Part shown: one piece after another, positions 7,148 to 12,103 of the stretch
Layout: every line of letters starts with the position of its first letter
Position numbering within the stretch: the first letter of the stretch is position 1
Origin: Candidatus Latescibacterota bacterium
Lineage (GTDB): Bacteria > Latescibacterota > UBA2968 > UBA8231
Assembly: GCA_022825185.1 (NCBI GenBank)
Contig: JAJDYK010000154.1
Coordinates: 1-12,103, forward strand
Reading direction: 5' to 3'
DNA: 12,103 bases
Position numbers and translations under genes: made by a program
The notes under the pieces: generated by a model
Databases searched by the model: none
Told to the model about the DNA's origin: nothing
The model's input: the letters and a program-made list of their open reading frames with translations, nothing else

Positions 7148-7390
7148 ATGACTGACTGGAGCAAGTGCCCGGTGGTGGAGAGCGTACCCGGCCGGGTGAG
7201 CGGCAACTGGGTGTTCAAGGGCACCCGCTTGCCGGTGTACACCCTCTTCGAGAACCTTGCGGCGGGCGCGACCATCCACGACTTCATCGAGTGGTTCGGC
7301 GGGGTTGATGAATCGGAGGTGGAGGCGGTGCTGGAGCACGTCGCTCAGGAACTCCGGGCCCAAGTCGCCCATGCACATCCTGTTCGATAA
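7148..7390 (+). CDS. DUF433 domain antitoxin (second module)
   Basis: This 80-residue protein is almost entirely a DUF433 domain: VVESVPGRVSGNWVFKGTRLPVYTLFENLAAG, then a helix-turn-helix-like IHDFIEWFGGVDESEVEAVLEHV. It lacks the long C-terminal tail of the first DUF433 protein and shares little beyond the domain pattern, so the two are not a recent duplication. The expected role is DNA-binding antitoxin for the DUF5615 protein that overlaps it by 20 bases. The ATG at 7148 follows a full-length Shine-Dalgarno that overlaps the hsdS stop; the same frame is open further upstream inside hsdS, but nothing there resembles the family. GC-rich, unlike the first module. Antitoxin function is inferred. 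Confidence 0.87.
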   Translation: MTDWSKCPVVESVPGRVSGNWVFKGTRLPVYTLFENLAAGATIHDFIEWFGGVDESEVEAVLEHVAQELRAQVAHAHPVR

Positions 7391-7706
7391 CGGGACGCCC
7401 AGGCAGCTACGCCTCCGGCTCTTCGGCCATGTCGTCGAAGAGGCCAGGGAGCGCGGCTGGGACGCCTTGTCCAACGGAGACTTGCTGGACCGTGCGGAAG
7501 AGGCCGGCTTCGAAGTTCTAATCACCACCGACCAAGGCATCCAGCATCAGCAGAACATGTCGAACAGGCGTGTGGCCGTGGTCGTTTTGATGAATACCGC
7601 TTGGCCGCACATCTCGCAGAGAACGGAAGCCATCCGCATTGCTTTGAATGAAATCCAGCCCGGTGAAGTGCGGGAAGTCCCCATCCCGATGAGAGACGAG
7701 GCATAG
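7371..7706 (+). CDS. DUF5615 PIN-like toxin (second module)
   Basis: The product has 111 residues and is a DUF5615 PIN-like protein of the variant that starts MHILFDNGTPRQLRLRL. Candidate metal-binding positions are D6, D37 (SNGDLL) and D54 (ITTDQGI). Compared with the first module, the Glu after the first Asp is an Asn and the DDD triplet is a single Asp, a pattern I associate with this subfamily rather than inactivation. The start is the ATG at 7371, 20 bases inside the DUF433 gene; upstream codons in the same frame only shadow that gene. It is presumed to be the toxin or ribonuclease of the pair. Five bases after its TAG begins a relic of an hsdR 5' end, so this gene once directly preceded an hsdR copy. 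Confidence 0.87.
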   Translation: MHILFDNGTPRQLRLRLFGHVVEEARERGWDALSNGDLLDRAEEAGFEVLITTDQGIQHQQNMSNRRVAVVVLMNTAWPHISQRTEAIRIALNEIQPGEVREVPIPMRDEA

Positions 7707-7708
7707 CG

Positions 7709-7804
7709 CGGACCACCGACACCAGCGAGAAGGGGCTGGAGCGTCCTATATGCACGGCCCTAGTCGGCCATCGCTGCAACCGCCTCCAGGGTCCGACCGT
7801 AGGG
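7709..7804 (+). pseudogene. Relic of an hsdR 5' end
   Basis: In the frame of 7712, the sequence reads TTDTSEKGLERPICTAL then VGHRCNRLQGPTVG. The intact hsdR (codons 2-32, bases 8692-8784) reads TTDTSERGLERLICTAL then TGHPCDPPLGPTVG. By hand alignment 23 of 31 residues and 66 of 93 bases agree, with no gap. Many differences are in third codon positions (for example CTC/CTG, GAA/GAG, CGC/CGT), so this copy diverged while under coding selection and comes from another hsdR allele rather than a fresh duplication. The start codon position holds CGG instead of GTG, and no start lies upstream in frame. Similarity ends at GTAGG, where a perfect palindrome begins. The frame stays open to a TGA at 7904-7906 but is unrelated after the palindrome. 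Confidence 0.85.
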
Positions 7805-7827
7805 GCAGGTTTGAAACCTGCCCCTAC
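7799..7827 (+). repeat. Perfect palindromic element (14-bp arms)
   Basis: GTAGGGGCAGGTTT (7799-7812), one G, then its exact reverse complement (7814-7827). The GTAGG at its left edge coincides with the last bases homologous to hsdR (GTAGGC at 8779-8784), so the element sits exactly at the truncation point of the hsdR relic. A second element starting GTAGGGGC is found at the 3' end of the intact hsdR (11691). Such short palindromes are usually dispersed non-autonomous (REP- or MITE-like) repeats. As RNA it would form a hairpin too tight for a normal loop and has no U-run, so terminator function is doubtful. Confidence 0.85.
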
Positions 7828-7857
7828 CAGACTAGGATGGCCGCACCGCCTCAGGCA

Positions 7858-7886
7858 TTGCCCATCGGCCAATGAACATCTATATT
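7858..7886 (+). promoter_or_regulatory. Candidate sigma-70-type promoter for the RHH/PIN module
   Basis: TTGCCC (7858-7863) and TATATT (7881-7886) are separated by exactly 17 bases. The local sequence is AT-rich compared with the surroundings. Transcription would begin near 7893, so an ATG at 7872 in the same frame as the antitoxin would not be transcribed, which supports the start at 7917. Confidence 0.6.
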
Positions 7887-7892
7887 GTGCTA

Positions 7893-7905
7893 CACAGAAA
7901 CTGTG
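7893..7905 (+). promoter_or_regulatory. Candidate operator, inverted repeat
   Basis: CACAG, AAA, CTGTG is a perfect 5-bp inverted repeat placed at the predicted transcription start and 11 bases before the antitoxin ATG. Ribbon-helix-helix antitoxins commonly repress their own operon through short inverted repeats at this position. Short palindromes also occur by chance, so confidence is moderate. Confidence 0.45.
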
Positions 7906-7916
7906 AGGCTGCGACT

Positions 7917-8279
7917 ATGAAAAACATCACCGTATCCATCGACGAACAGACCCACCGGCTCGCCCGCATCCGGGCGGCGGAGTTGGACACCTCGGTATCG
8001 GCCCTCGTGCGAGACTACCTGAGACATCTGGCAGCGGAGCCAGACGCGGGGGGCGAAGCCAGTGCCGAGTCTAGCGAAACCATCTATCAGCGTCGGTGCA
8101 GGCTGCTGCGGGAAGTGCTCGCGGACTTCGATGGGCAGGGTATTGGGTTGCGGATGTCCGACAATCTGCCCAGAGAGGCGTTGTACGACCGCGTCGCGGC
8201 AAGGGCCGAGGCTGTCGCCGAGCGCGAGCGGCAGCGCAGCATCTCTGAAGCACTCAAAACCTCACCATGCGATTCGTAG
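7917..8279 (+). CDS. Ribbon-helix-helix (CopG/VapB-type) antitoxin
   Basis: This 120-residue protein begins with an RHH fold: beta strand MKNITVSID, helix EQTHRLARIRAAELD, then SVSALVRDYLRHLAAE. The N-terminal strand would bind operator DNA as a dimer. Residues about 60-120 are charged and helical (YQRRCRLLREVLADF; RVAARAEAVAERERQR), the region expected to wrap the toxin. The ATG at 7917 follows GAGG at 7905-7908. The ATG at 7872 in the same frame is rejected because a promoter lies across it. It overlaps the PIN toxin gene by 13 bases. Unlike the two DUF433 modules, this pair has a recognisable promoter and operator of its own, so it can be expressed without the hsd operon. Antitoxin role is inferred from fold, order and overlap. 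Confidence 0.85.
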   Translation: MKNITVSIDEQTHRLARIRAAELDTSVSALVRDYLRHLAAEPDAGGEASAESSETIYQRRCRLLREVLADFDGQGIGLRMSDNLPREALYDRVAARAEAVAERERQRSISEALKTSPCDS

Positions 8280-8680
8280 ATACCAATGTCCTGCTGTACG
8301 CCGTCAGCGAGATTCCGGAAGAGGCCGACAAGCGGGCGCGAGCGCGGGAAGTCCTGACAGAACCCGACCTCGCCGCGTCCGTTCAGGTGCTGCAGGAGTT
8401 CTATCACCAAGCCACCCGGCCGACGCGGATCCCCAGTCTTTCTGGCAATAAAGCATTGCAATTCCTAGAGCCGATTCTGCTGTTCCGGATTCAATCCATG
8501 ACGATGGACGTTTTTCTCGAAGCCACTGCCATCAGCCGACGCTTTCGGCTGTCTTATTGGGACGGCGCGATCCTTGCCGCAGCCCGGACCCTCGGCTGCG
8601 ACGCGGTCTATTCTGAGGACCTCAGTTCGGAACAGGACTACGATGGCCTCCGGGTCATAAACCCGTTCACGGACCAGTAG
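8267..8680 (+). CDS. PIN domain ribonuclease toxin (VapC family)
   Basis: The product has 137 residues and is a typical VapC-type PIN domain. The four acidic catalytic positions are present: D5 (FVDTNVLLY), E44 (VLQEFYHQ), D99 (SYWDGAI) and D118 (YSEDLS). Family members cleave tRNA or rRNA in an Mg-dependent way and are neutralised by the neighbouring RHH antitoxin. The ATG at 8267 lies within the antitoxin gene (13-base overlap), giving translational coupling. The hsdR start follows the stop by only 8 bases, so this toxin gene occupies the same position relative to hsdR that the second DUF5615 gene holds relative to the hsdR relic. No defects are seen. RNA target unknown. Confidence 0.92.
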   Translation: MRFVDTNVLLYAVSEIPEEADKRARAREVLTEPDLAASVQVLQEFYHQATRPTRIPSLSGNKALQFLEPILLFRIQSMTMDVFLEATAISRRFRLSYWDGAILAAARTLGCDAVYSEDLSSEQDYDGLRVINPFTDQ

Positions 8681-8688
8681 CCTCCACA

Positions 8689-11600
8689 GTGACCACCGAC
8701 ACCTCCGAACGCGGCCTCGAACGCCTCATCTGCACAGCCCTAACCGGCCATCCCTGCGACCCACCTTTAGGTCCCACCGTAGGCGAACCACCTGCCCACT
8801 ACGCCGGAGTCGGTTGGAGCGGCGGCAACTTCCACGACTACGACCGCGAATACTGCGTCGATCTAGCCCAACTCTCCGCCTTCCTCCGCGCCACCCAGCC
8901 TGAAGCAGCAGAGTCCCTCGACTTGTCCGAAGCCAGCCCCACGCGCCGCCGCTTCCTAGCCCGCCTCCAAGGCGAAATCACCAAACGCGGCACCATCGAC
9001 GTACTGCGCCACGGCATCAAGCACGAAGCGCACAACCTATACCTATTCTACGGCACGCCTTCCGCCGACAACCCAGAAGCCCAAGAGCGCTTCAAGCAAA
9101 ACCGCTTCACAGTCACCCGCCAGCTTCGCTACAGCCGCGACGAAACCCAACGCGCCCTCGACATCGGCCTGTTCATCAACGGCCTGCCAGTCTTCACCTT
9201 CGAGCTAAAAAACAGCCTCACCAAACAGACGGTAGCCGACGCAGTCCAGCAGTACCAGCGCGACCGCAACCCGCGCGAGAAACTATTCGAGTTCGGCCGC
9301 TGCGTCGCCCACTTCGCGCTCGACGAAAACGAAATCCGCTTCTGCACCCACCTCAGCGGCAAGACCTCTTGGTTCCTCCCCTTCAACCGAGGCTGGAACG
9401 ACGGCGCTGGCAACCCGCCCAATCCCAACGGACTGGCCATCGACTACCTGTGGCGGGAAGTGCTCCCCCGCGAGAGCCTGACCAACATCCTAGAAAACTA
9501 CGCCCAAGTGGTAGAATCGAAGGACGAGAAGACAGGCAAAAAGAAGCAGACCCAAATCTGGCCGCGCTACCATCAACTCGACGTAGTGCGCCGCCTGCTA
9601 ACCGACGCGCGCACCCACGGCGTAGGCCAGCGCTACCTAATCCAACACTCAGCCGGCAGCGGCAAGAGCAACTCCATCGCCTGGCTGGCCCACCAACTAA
9701 TCGGCTTAGAAAAAGACAGCGCTCCAGTCTTCGACTCAATCATCGTCGTCACCGACCGTCTCATTCTCGACCGCCAGATCCGCGACACCATCAAGCAGTA
9801 TTCCCAAGTGTCGGCGACAGTGGGACACGCCGACCGCTCGGGAGACCTGCGCCGATTCATCGAAAGCGGCAAGAAGATCATCATCTCGACGATCCAGAAA
9901 TTCCCCTTCATCCTCGACGAAATCGGCAACCAGCAGCGCGGACGGCACTTCGCCATCATCATCGACGAAGCCCACTCCAGCCAAGGCGGCCGCACCGGTG
10001 CCGCCATGGCGCAGGCGCTCTCCGAAGCAGGAGCAGAAGAGGAAGAAGAAACCTTCGAGGACCAGATCAACCGCCTGATGGAGTCGCGCAAGCTGCTTCC
10101 CAACGCCAGCTACTTCGCCTTCACCGCCACCCCCAAGAACAAGACGCTGGAAATCTTCGGTGCCCCGAGCCCGCAGGCCGACGGCAAGATCAGTCATCAC
10201 GCCTTCCACAGCTACACCATGAAACAGGCGATCCAAGAGGGATTCATCCTCGACGTGCTCGCCCACTACATGCCAGTGCAGAGCTACTACAAGCTCGCCA
10301 AGACGGTAGAGGAAGACCCAGAGTTCGACGTCAACAAGGCCCAGAAGAAACTGCGCCGCTTCGTCGAGAGCAGCGACCACGCAATTGGCCTCAAGGCCCA
10401 GATCATGGTCGATCACTTCCACGACCAAGTGCTGGCGCAGAACAAAATCGGCGGCGCGGCGCGGGCAATGGTGGTCACCAACGGCATCGAGCGAGCCATC
10501 CAGTACTACCACGCAATCCGCGATTACCTGCAGGAGCGCAAGAGCCGCTATCGGGCTATCGTCGCCTTCTCCGGCGAGCACGAATTCGGCGGCGAGAAAG
10601 TCACCGAAGCCTCGCTGAACGGCTTCCCCTCTGCCCAGATCGCCGGGCAGTTCCAAGAAGACCCCTACCGCTTCCTAGTCTGCGCCGACAAGTTCCAAAC
10701 CGGGTACGACGAACCCCTGCTGCACACCATGTACGTGGACAAGACGCTGTCCAGCATCAAGGCGGTGCAAACCCTCTCCCGCCTCAACCGGGCGCATCCC
10801 AAGAAGCACGACGTGTTCGTACTCGATTTCCTCAACGACGCCGACACCATCTGCAACGCCTTCGCCTCCTACTACCGCGCGACCATCCTAGCCGACGAAA
10901 CCGACCCCAACAAACTGCACGACCTACAGACGAGCTTGGACCGCGCCCAAGTATATTCCGACGAGCAAATCGACGACTTTGTCGCCCGCTACCTCAGCGG
11001 TGCCCAGCGCGACCAACTCGACCCAATCCTCGACGACTGCGTAGCGGCCTACAAAACCGATCTAGACGAGGACGGCCAAGTGGAGTTCAAAGGCAACGCC
11101 AAGGGCTTCGTGCGTACCTACGCCTTCCTCTCGTCCGTGCTTCCCTACAACGACGCTGGCTGGGAGAAGCGCTCGATCTTCCTGAACTTCCTGATCCCAA
11201 AGCTGCCCGCCCCTGAAGAAGAGGATCTGTCGAAGGGCATCCTCGACGCCATCGACCTAGACAGCTACCGGGTCGAAAAGCAGGCGATGCAGCAGATCCT
11301 GCTGCCGGACGAGGACGCCGCAGTCGATCCAGTGCCGACCGCCGGCGGGGGCCACCGCACCGAGCCGGAGTTGGACCGGCTCTCGAACATCCTCAAAACC
11401 TTCAACGATCTATTCGGCGACATCACCTGGGAGGATGCCGACCGCGTGGGAGAACTCATCACCAAGACCATCCCGTCCCGGGTGGCCGCAGACGCTGCCT
11501 TCAGGAATGCGCGGCAAAACTCGGACGCCGCCAACTCCCGCATCGAGCACGACAAGGCGCTACTGCGGGTCATGACGAACGTCATGAAAGACGACACCGA

Positions 11601-11694
11601 GCTCTTCAAGCAGTTCATGGACAACGAGGGTTTCAAGCGCTGGATGACCGACAGGGTGTTCGAGTTGGCCTGCGAGCAGGCAAGCGAACAGTAG
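8689..11694 (+). CDS. hsdR: Type I restriction endonuclease subunit HsdR
   Basis: HsdR is the ATP-driven translocase and nuclease subunit. The product has 1001 residues. The N-terminal PD-(D/E)xK nuclease core shows D158 and E172-L-K174 (FTFELKNSLT). The superfamily 2 helicase motor follows: Walker A SAGSGKS at 321-327, DEAH at 426-429, FTATP at 478-482, and motif VI QTLSRLNR at 694-701. The remaining ~300 C-terminal residues are the helical part that docks on HsdM/HsdS. It starts at GTG 8689 without a clear Shine-Dalgarno, 8 bases after the PIN toxin; the relic at 7709 aligns from codon 2, supporting this start. Length and motifs are complete, so restriction activity is plausible. Its early codons favour C-ending forms more than the relic does. 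The stop TAG lies within a GTAGGGGC palindrome. Confidence 0.96.
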   Translation: MTTDTSERGLERLICTALTGHPCDPPLGPTVGEPPAHYAGVGWSGGNFHDYDREYCVDLAQLSAFLRATQPEAAESLDLSEASPTRRRFLARLQGEITKRGTIDVLRHGIKHEAHNLYLFYGTPSADNPEAQERFKQNRFTVTRQLRYSRDETQRALDIGLFINGLPVFTFELKNSLTKQTVADAVQQYQRDRNPREKLFEFGRCVAHFALDENEIRFCTHLSGKTSWFLPFNRGWNDGAGNPPNPNGLAIDYLWREVLPRESLTNILENYAQVVESKDEKTGKKKQTQIWPRYHQLDVVRRLLTDARTHGVGQRYLIQHSAGSGKSNSIAWLAHQLIGLEKDSAPVFDSIIVVTDRLILDRQIRDTIKQYSQVSATVGHADRSGDLRRFIESGKKIIISTIQKFPFILDEIGNQQRGRHFAIIIDEAHSSQGGRTGAAMAQALSEAGAEEEEETFEDQINRLMESRKLLPNASYFAFTATPKNKTLEIFGAPSPQADGKISHHAFHSYTMKQAIQEGFILDVLAHYMPVQSYYKLAKTVEEDPEFDVNKAQKKLRRFVESSDHAIGLKAQIMVDHFHDQVLAQNKIGGAARAMVVTNGIERAIQYYHAIRDYLQERKSRYRAIVAFSGEHEFGGEKVTEASLNGFPSAQIAGQFQEDPYRFLVCADKFQTGYDEPLLHTMYVDKTLSSIKAVQTLSRLNRAHPKKHDVFVLDFLNDADTICNAFASYYRATILADETDPNKLHDLQTSLDRAQVYSDEQIDDFVARYLSGAQRDQLDPILDDCVAAYKTDLDEDGQVEFKGNAKGFVRTYAFLSSVLPYNDAGWEKRSIFLNFLIPKLPAPEEEDLSKGILDAIDLDSYRVEKQAMQQILLPDEDAAVDPVPTAGGGHRTEPELDRLSNILKTFNDLFGDITWEDADRVGELITKTIPSRVAADAAFRNARQNSDAANSRIEHDKALLRVMTNVMKDDTELFKQFMDNEGFKRWMTDRVFELACEQASEQ

Positions 11695-11718
11695 GGGCGA
11701 CCGGGCCGGTCGCCCTTT
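11691..11718 (+). terminator. GC-rich hairpin at the hsdR 3' end, palindromic-element relative
   Basis: GGGCGACCGG (11695-11704) and CCGGTCGCCC (11706-11715) form a 10-bp perfect stem followed by TTT, which could end transcription of the hsd operon. The left edge reads GTAGGGGC, the same as the palindrome at 7799, and the TAG inside it is the hsdR stop codon. The right edge (CCCTTTGTC) no longer mirrors the left. It is therefore best seen as a decayed copy of the dispersed palindrome family that may have been recruited as a terminator. The U-run is short, so termination efficiency is uncertain. Confidence 0.6.
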
Positions 11719-11726
11719 GTCGCAGA

Positions 11727-11767
11727 TAGCCAAAGCACCCATTTGGCCTTATCTTCTAAGTGCTTTA
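11727..11767 (+). repeat. Right copy of island-flanking direct repeat
   Basis: It matches 2857-2896: 24 of the first 26 bases are identical (differences CA for TG at 11740-11741), then a looser match (TTCTAA...TTTA) with small indels. It lies between the hsdR hairpin and queF. The GCCAAA/TTTGGC hairpin is conserved. Together with the left copy it brackets the whole restriction and toxin-antitoxin island. Confidence 0.75.
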
Positions 11768-11770
11768 GGC
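11729..11770 (+). promoter_or_regulatory. Candidate structured leader upstream of queF
   Basis: Mutually exclusive pairings are possible. One is the 6-bp hairpin GCCAAA (11729-11734) with TTTGGC (11742-11747); its loop bases GCAC (11735-11738) can also pair with GTGC (11760-11763) to make an H-type pseudoknot. The other is a 10-bp stem, GCCAAAGCAC (11729-11738) with GTGCTTT and GGC (11760-11766, 11768-11770), with one bulged A at 11767. The structure ends four bases before the TAGGAGA ribosome binding site (11774-11780). An H-type pseudoknot just before a queF ribosome binding site recalls preQ1 riboswitches in topology, but I do not see the known preQ1-I consensus, and a related sequence precedes hsdM. 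Function is speculative. Confidence 0.35.
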
Positions 11771-11789
11771 TGTTAGGAGACGAAATTTC

Positions 11790-12103
11790 ATGGCTACCGA
11801 GCCGAGCAAAAACCTAGACGTTTTTGCCAACCCCCATCCGGACCGCGACTACACAATCGAGTTCTCGTGTCCGGAATTCACTTCGATATGTCCCGTAACC
11901 GGGCAACCCGATTTCGGCACCATCCACATCCGCTACGTGCCCGACCAACAGTGCATTGAGCTCAAATCGCTCAAGCTCTACCTGTGGTCCTTTCGCCAAG
12001 AAGGCGCTTACTACGAAGCGGTCACCAACACCATTCTCAACGATTTGGTGGCCGCCTGCGCACCGCGACGCATGACTGTGGTGGGAGAATTCAATGTGCG
12101 CGG
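11790..12103 (+). CDS. queF: NADPH-dependent 7-cyano-7-deazaguanine reductase QueF, 5' part
   Basis: QueF reduces the nitrile of preQ0 to the amine of preQ1 with NADPH, the step after QueC in tRNA queuosine synthesis. The window holds the first 104 codons plus two bases; the gene continues to the right. Visible signatures are [14 protein letters not shown] with the catalytic Cys C34 and the proton-donor Asp D41, the QueF motif [10 protein letters not shown] beginning at E57, and [12 protein letters not shown] with the substrate-binding Glu E76. Spacings C34-D41, C34-E57 and C34-E76 equal those of the Bacillus subtilis enzyme (C55, D62, E78, E97). The residue before E76 is Tyr where B. subtilis has His. 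It begins at ATG with TAGGAGA nine bases upstream, after the right direct repeat. It looks like the short, single-domain form. Confidence 0.95.
   Translation, partial: MATEPSKNLDVFANPHPDRDYTIEFSCPEFTSICPVTGQPDFGTIHIRYVPDQQCIELKSLKLYLWSFRQEGAYYEAVTNTILNDLVAACAPRRMTVVGEFNVR

Noticed and set aside
5021..7706. The two DUF433/DUF5615 modules as a recent tandem duplication around hsdS
   Set aside because: Sequence, length of the antitoxin tail, acidic motifs and GC content all differ; only the domain order is shared.
7872..7916. Earlier ATG (7872) for the RHH antitoxin
   Set aside because: The likely -10 element (7881-7886) lies downstream of it, and the RHH strand starts right after the ATG at 7917, which has its own ribosome binding site.
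9369..11216. 615-codon plus-strand frame inside hsdR
   Set aside because: It is an Arg/Pro-rich shadow of hsdR, whose own frame carries all helicase motifs.
11727..11789. Classical preQ1-I riboswitch before queF
   Set aside because: The A-rich tail and conserved loop residues of the known consensus are not visible; only the pseudoknot topology is similar, so it is reported as a speculative leader.
601..12103. 7-deazaguanine DNA modification (Dpd-type) system, because que genes flank restriction genes
   Set aside because: No dpdA-K-like gene is present and queF leads to preQ1 and tRNA queuosine, not to DNA modification; the restriction system is an ordinary type I with an adenine methyltransferase.
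1..12103. CRISPR array, tRNA, rRNA or transposase gene
   Set aside because: No regularly spaced repeats, cloverleaf-like or rRNA segments, and no transposase or integrase domain was seen on either strand.

Overview
The window looks like a chromosomal segment from an uncultured, moderately GC-rich bacterium. GC is about 60% in the backbone and falls to about 43-48% in parts of an inserted island. Taxonomy cannot be fixed from this sequence. A dimethylformamidase-like gene, palindromic GTAGGGGC-type intergenic repeats and many toxin-antitoxin genes recall sponge- or soil-associated candidate phyla (Poribacteria, Latescibacterota, Entotheonella-like), but that is an impression.

Left backbone (1-2859): three tightly packed plus-strand genes. 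They are the 3' part of an M24 metallopeptidase-fold protein, queC (7-cyano-7-deazaguanine synthase, TTG start overlapping the M24 stop), and a 527-residue protein of the N,N-dimethylformamidase large-subunit family. Right backbone (11790-12103): the 5' part of queF, the reductase that turns preQ0 (the QueC product) into preQ1. Two steps of one pathway, tRNA queuosine synthesis, therefore lie on either side of the island.

Island (about 2860-11726): a complete type I restriction-modification locus in the order hsdM, hsdS, hsdR, all plus strand. Its gene junctions are filled with toxin-antitoxin-type pairs. A DUF433/DUF5615 (PIN-like) pair lies between hsdM and hsdS. A second, divergent DUF433/DUF5615 pair lies between hsdS and hsdR. 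A ribbon-helix-helix/PIN (VapBC-type) pair with its own promoter and a candidate operator lies just before hsdR. Overlapping or closely spaced genes suggest co-transcription, with the last pair also expressed independently.

Three things stand out. (1) The island is bracketed by an imperfect direct repeat of about 40 nt (2857-2896 and 11727-11767), as if it had been inserted between the dimethylformamidase-like gene and queF. The copy in front of queF can fold as a hairpin, an H-type pseudoknot or a longer alternative stem, so it may instead or also be a regulatory RNA. (2) A relic of the first 31 coding codons after the start of an hsdR gene (7709-7804) lies directly after the second DUF5615 toxin. 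It is 23/31 identical in protein to the intact hsdR 5' end at 8692-8784, differs at many third codon positions, and is cut off by a perfect palindrome. It looks like the scar of an hsdR allele replacement. (3) hsdS is a mosaic of AT-rich target-recognition domains between GC-rich conserved segments that carry near-identical repeats, the structure expected for specificity switching.
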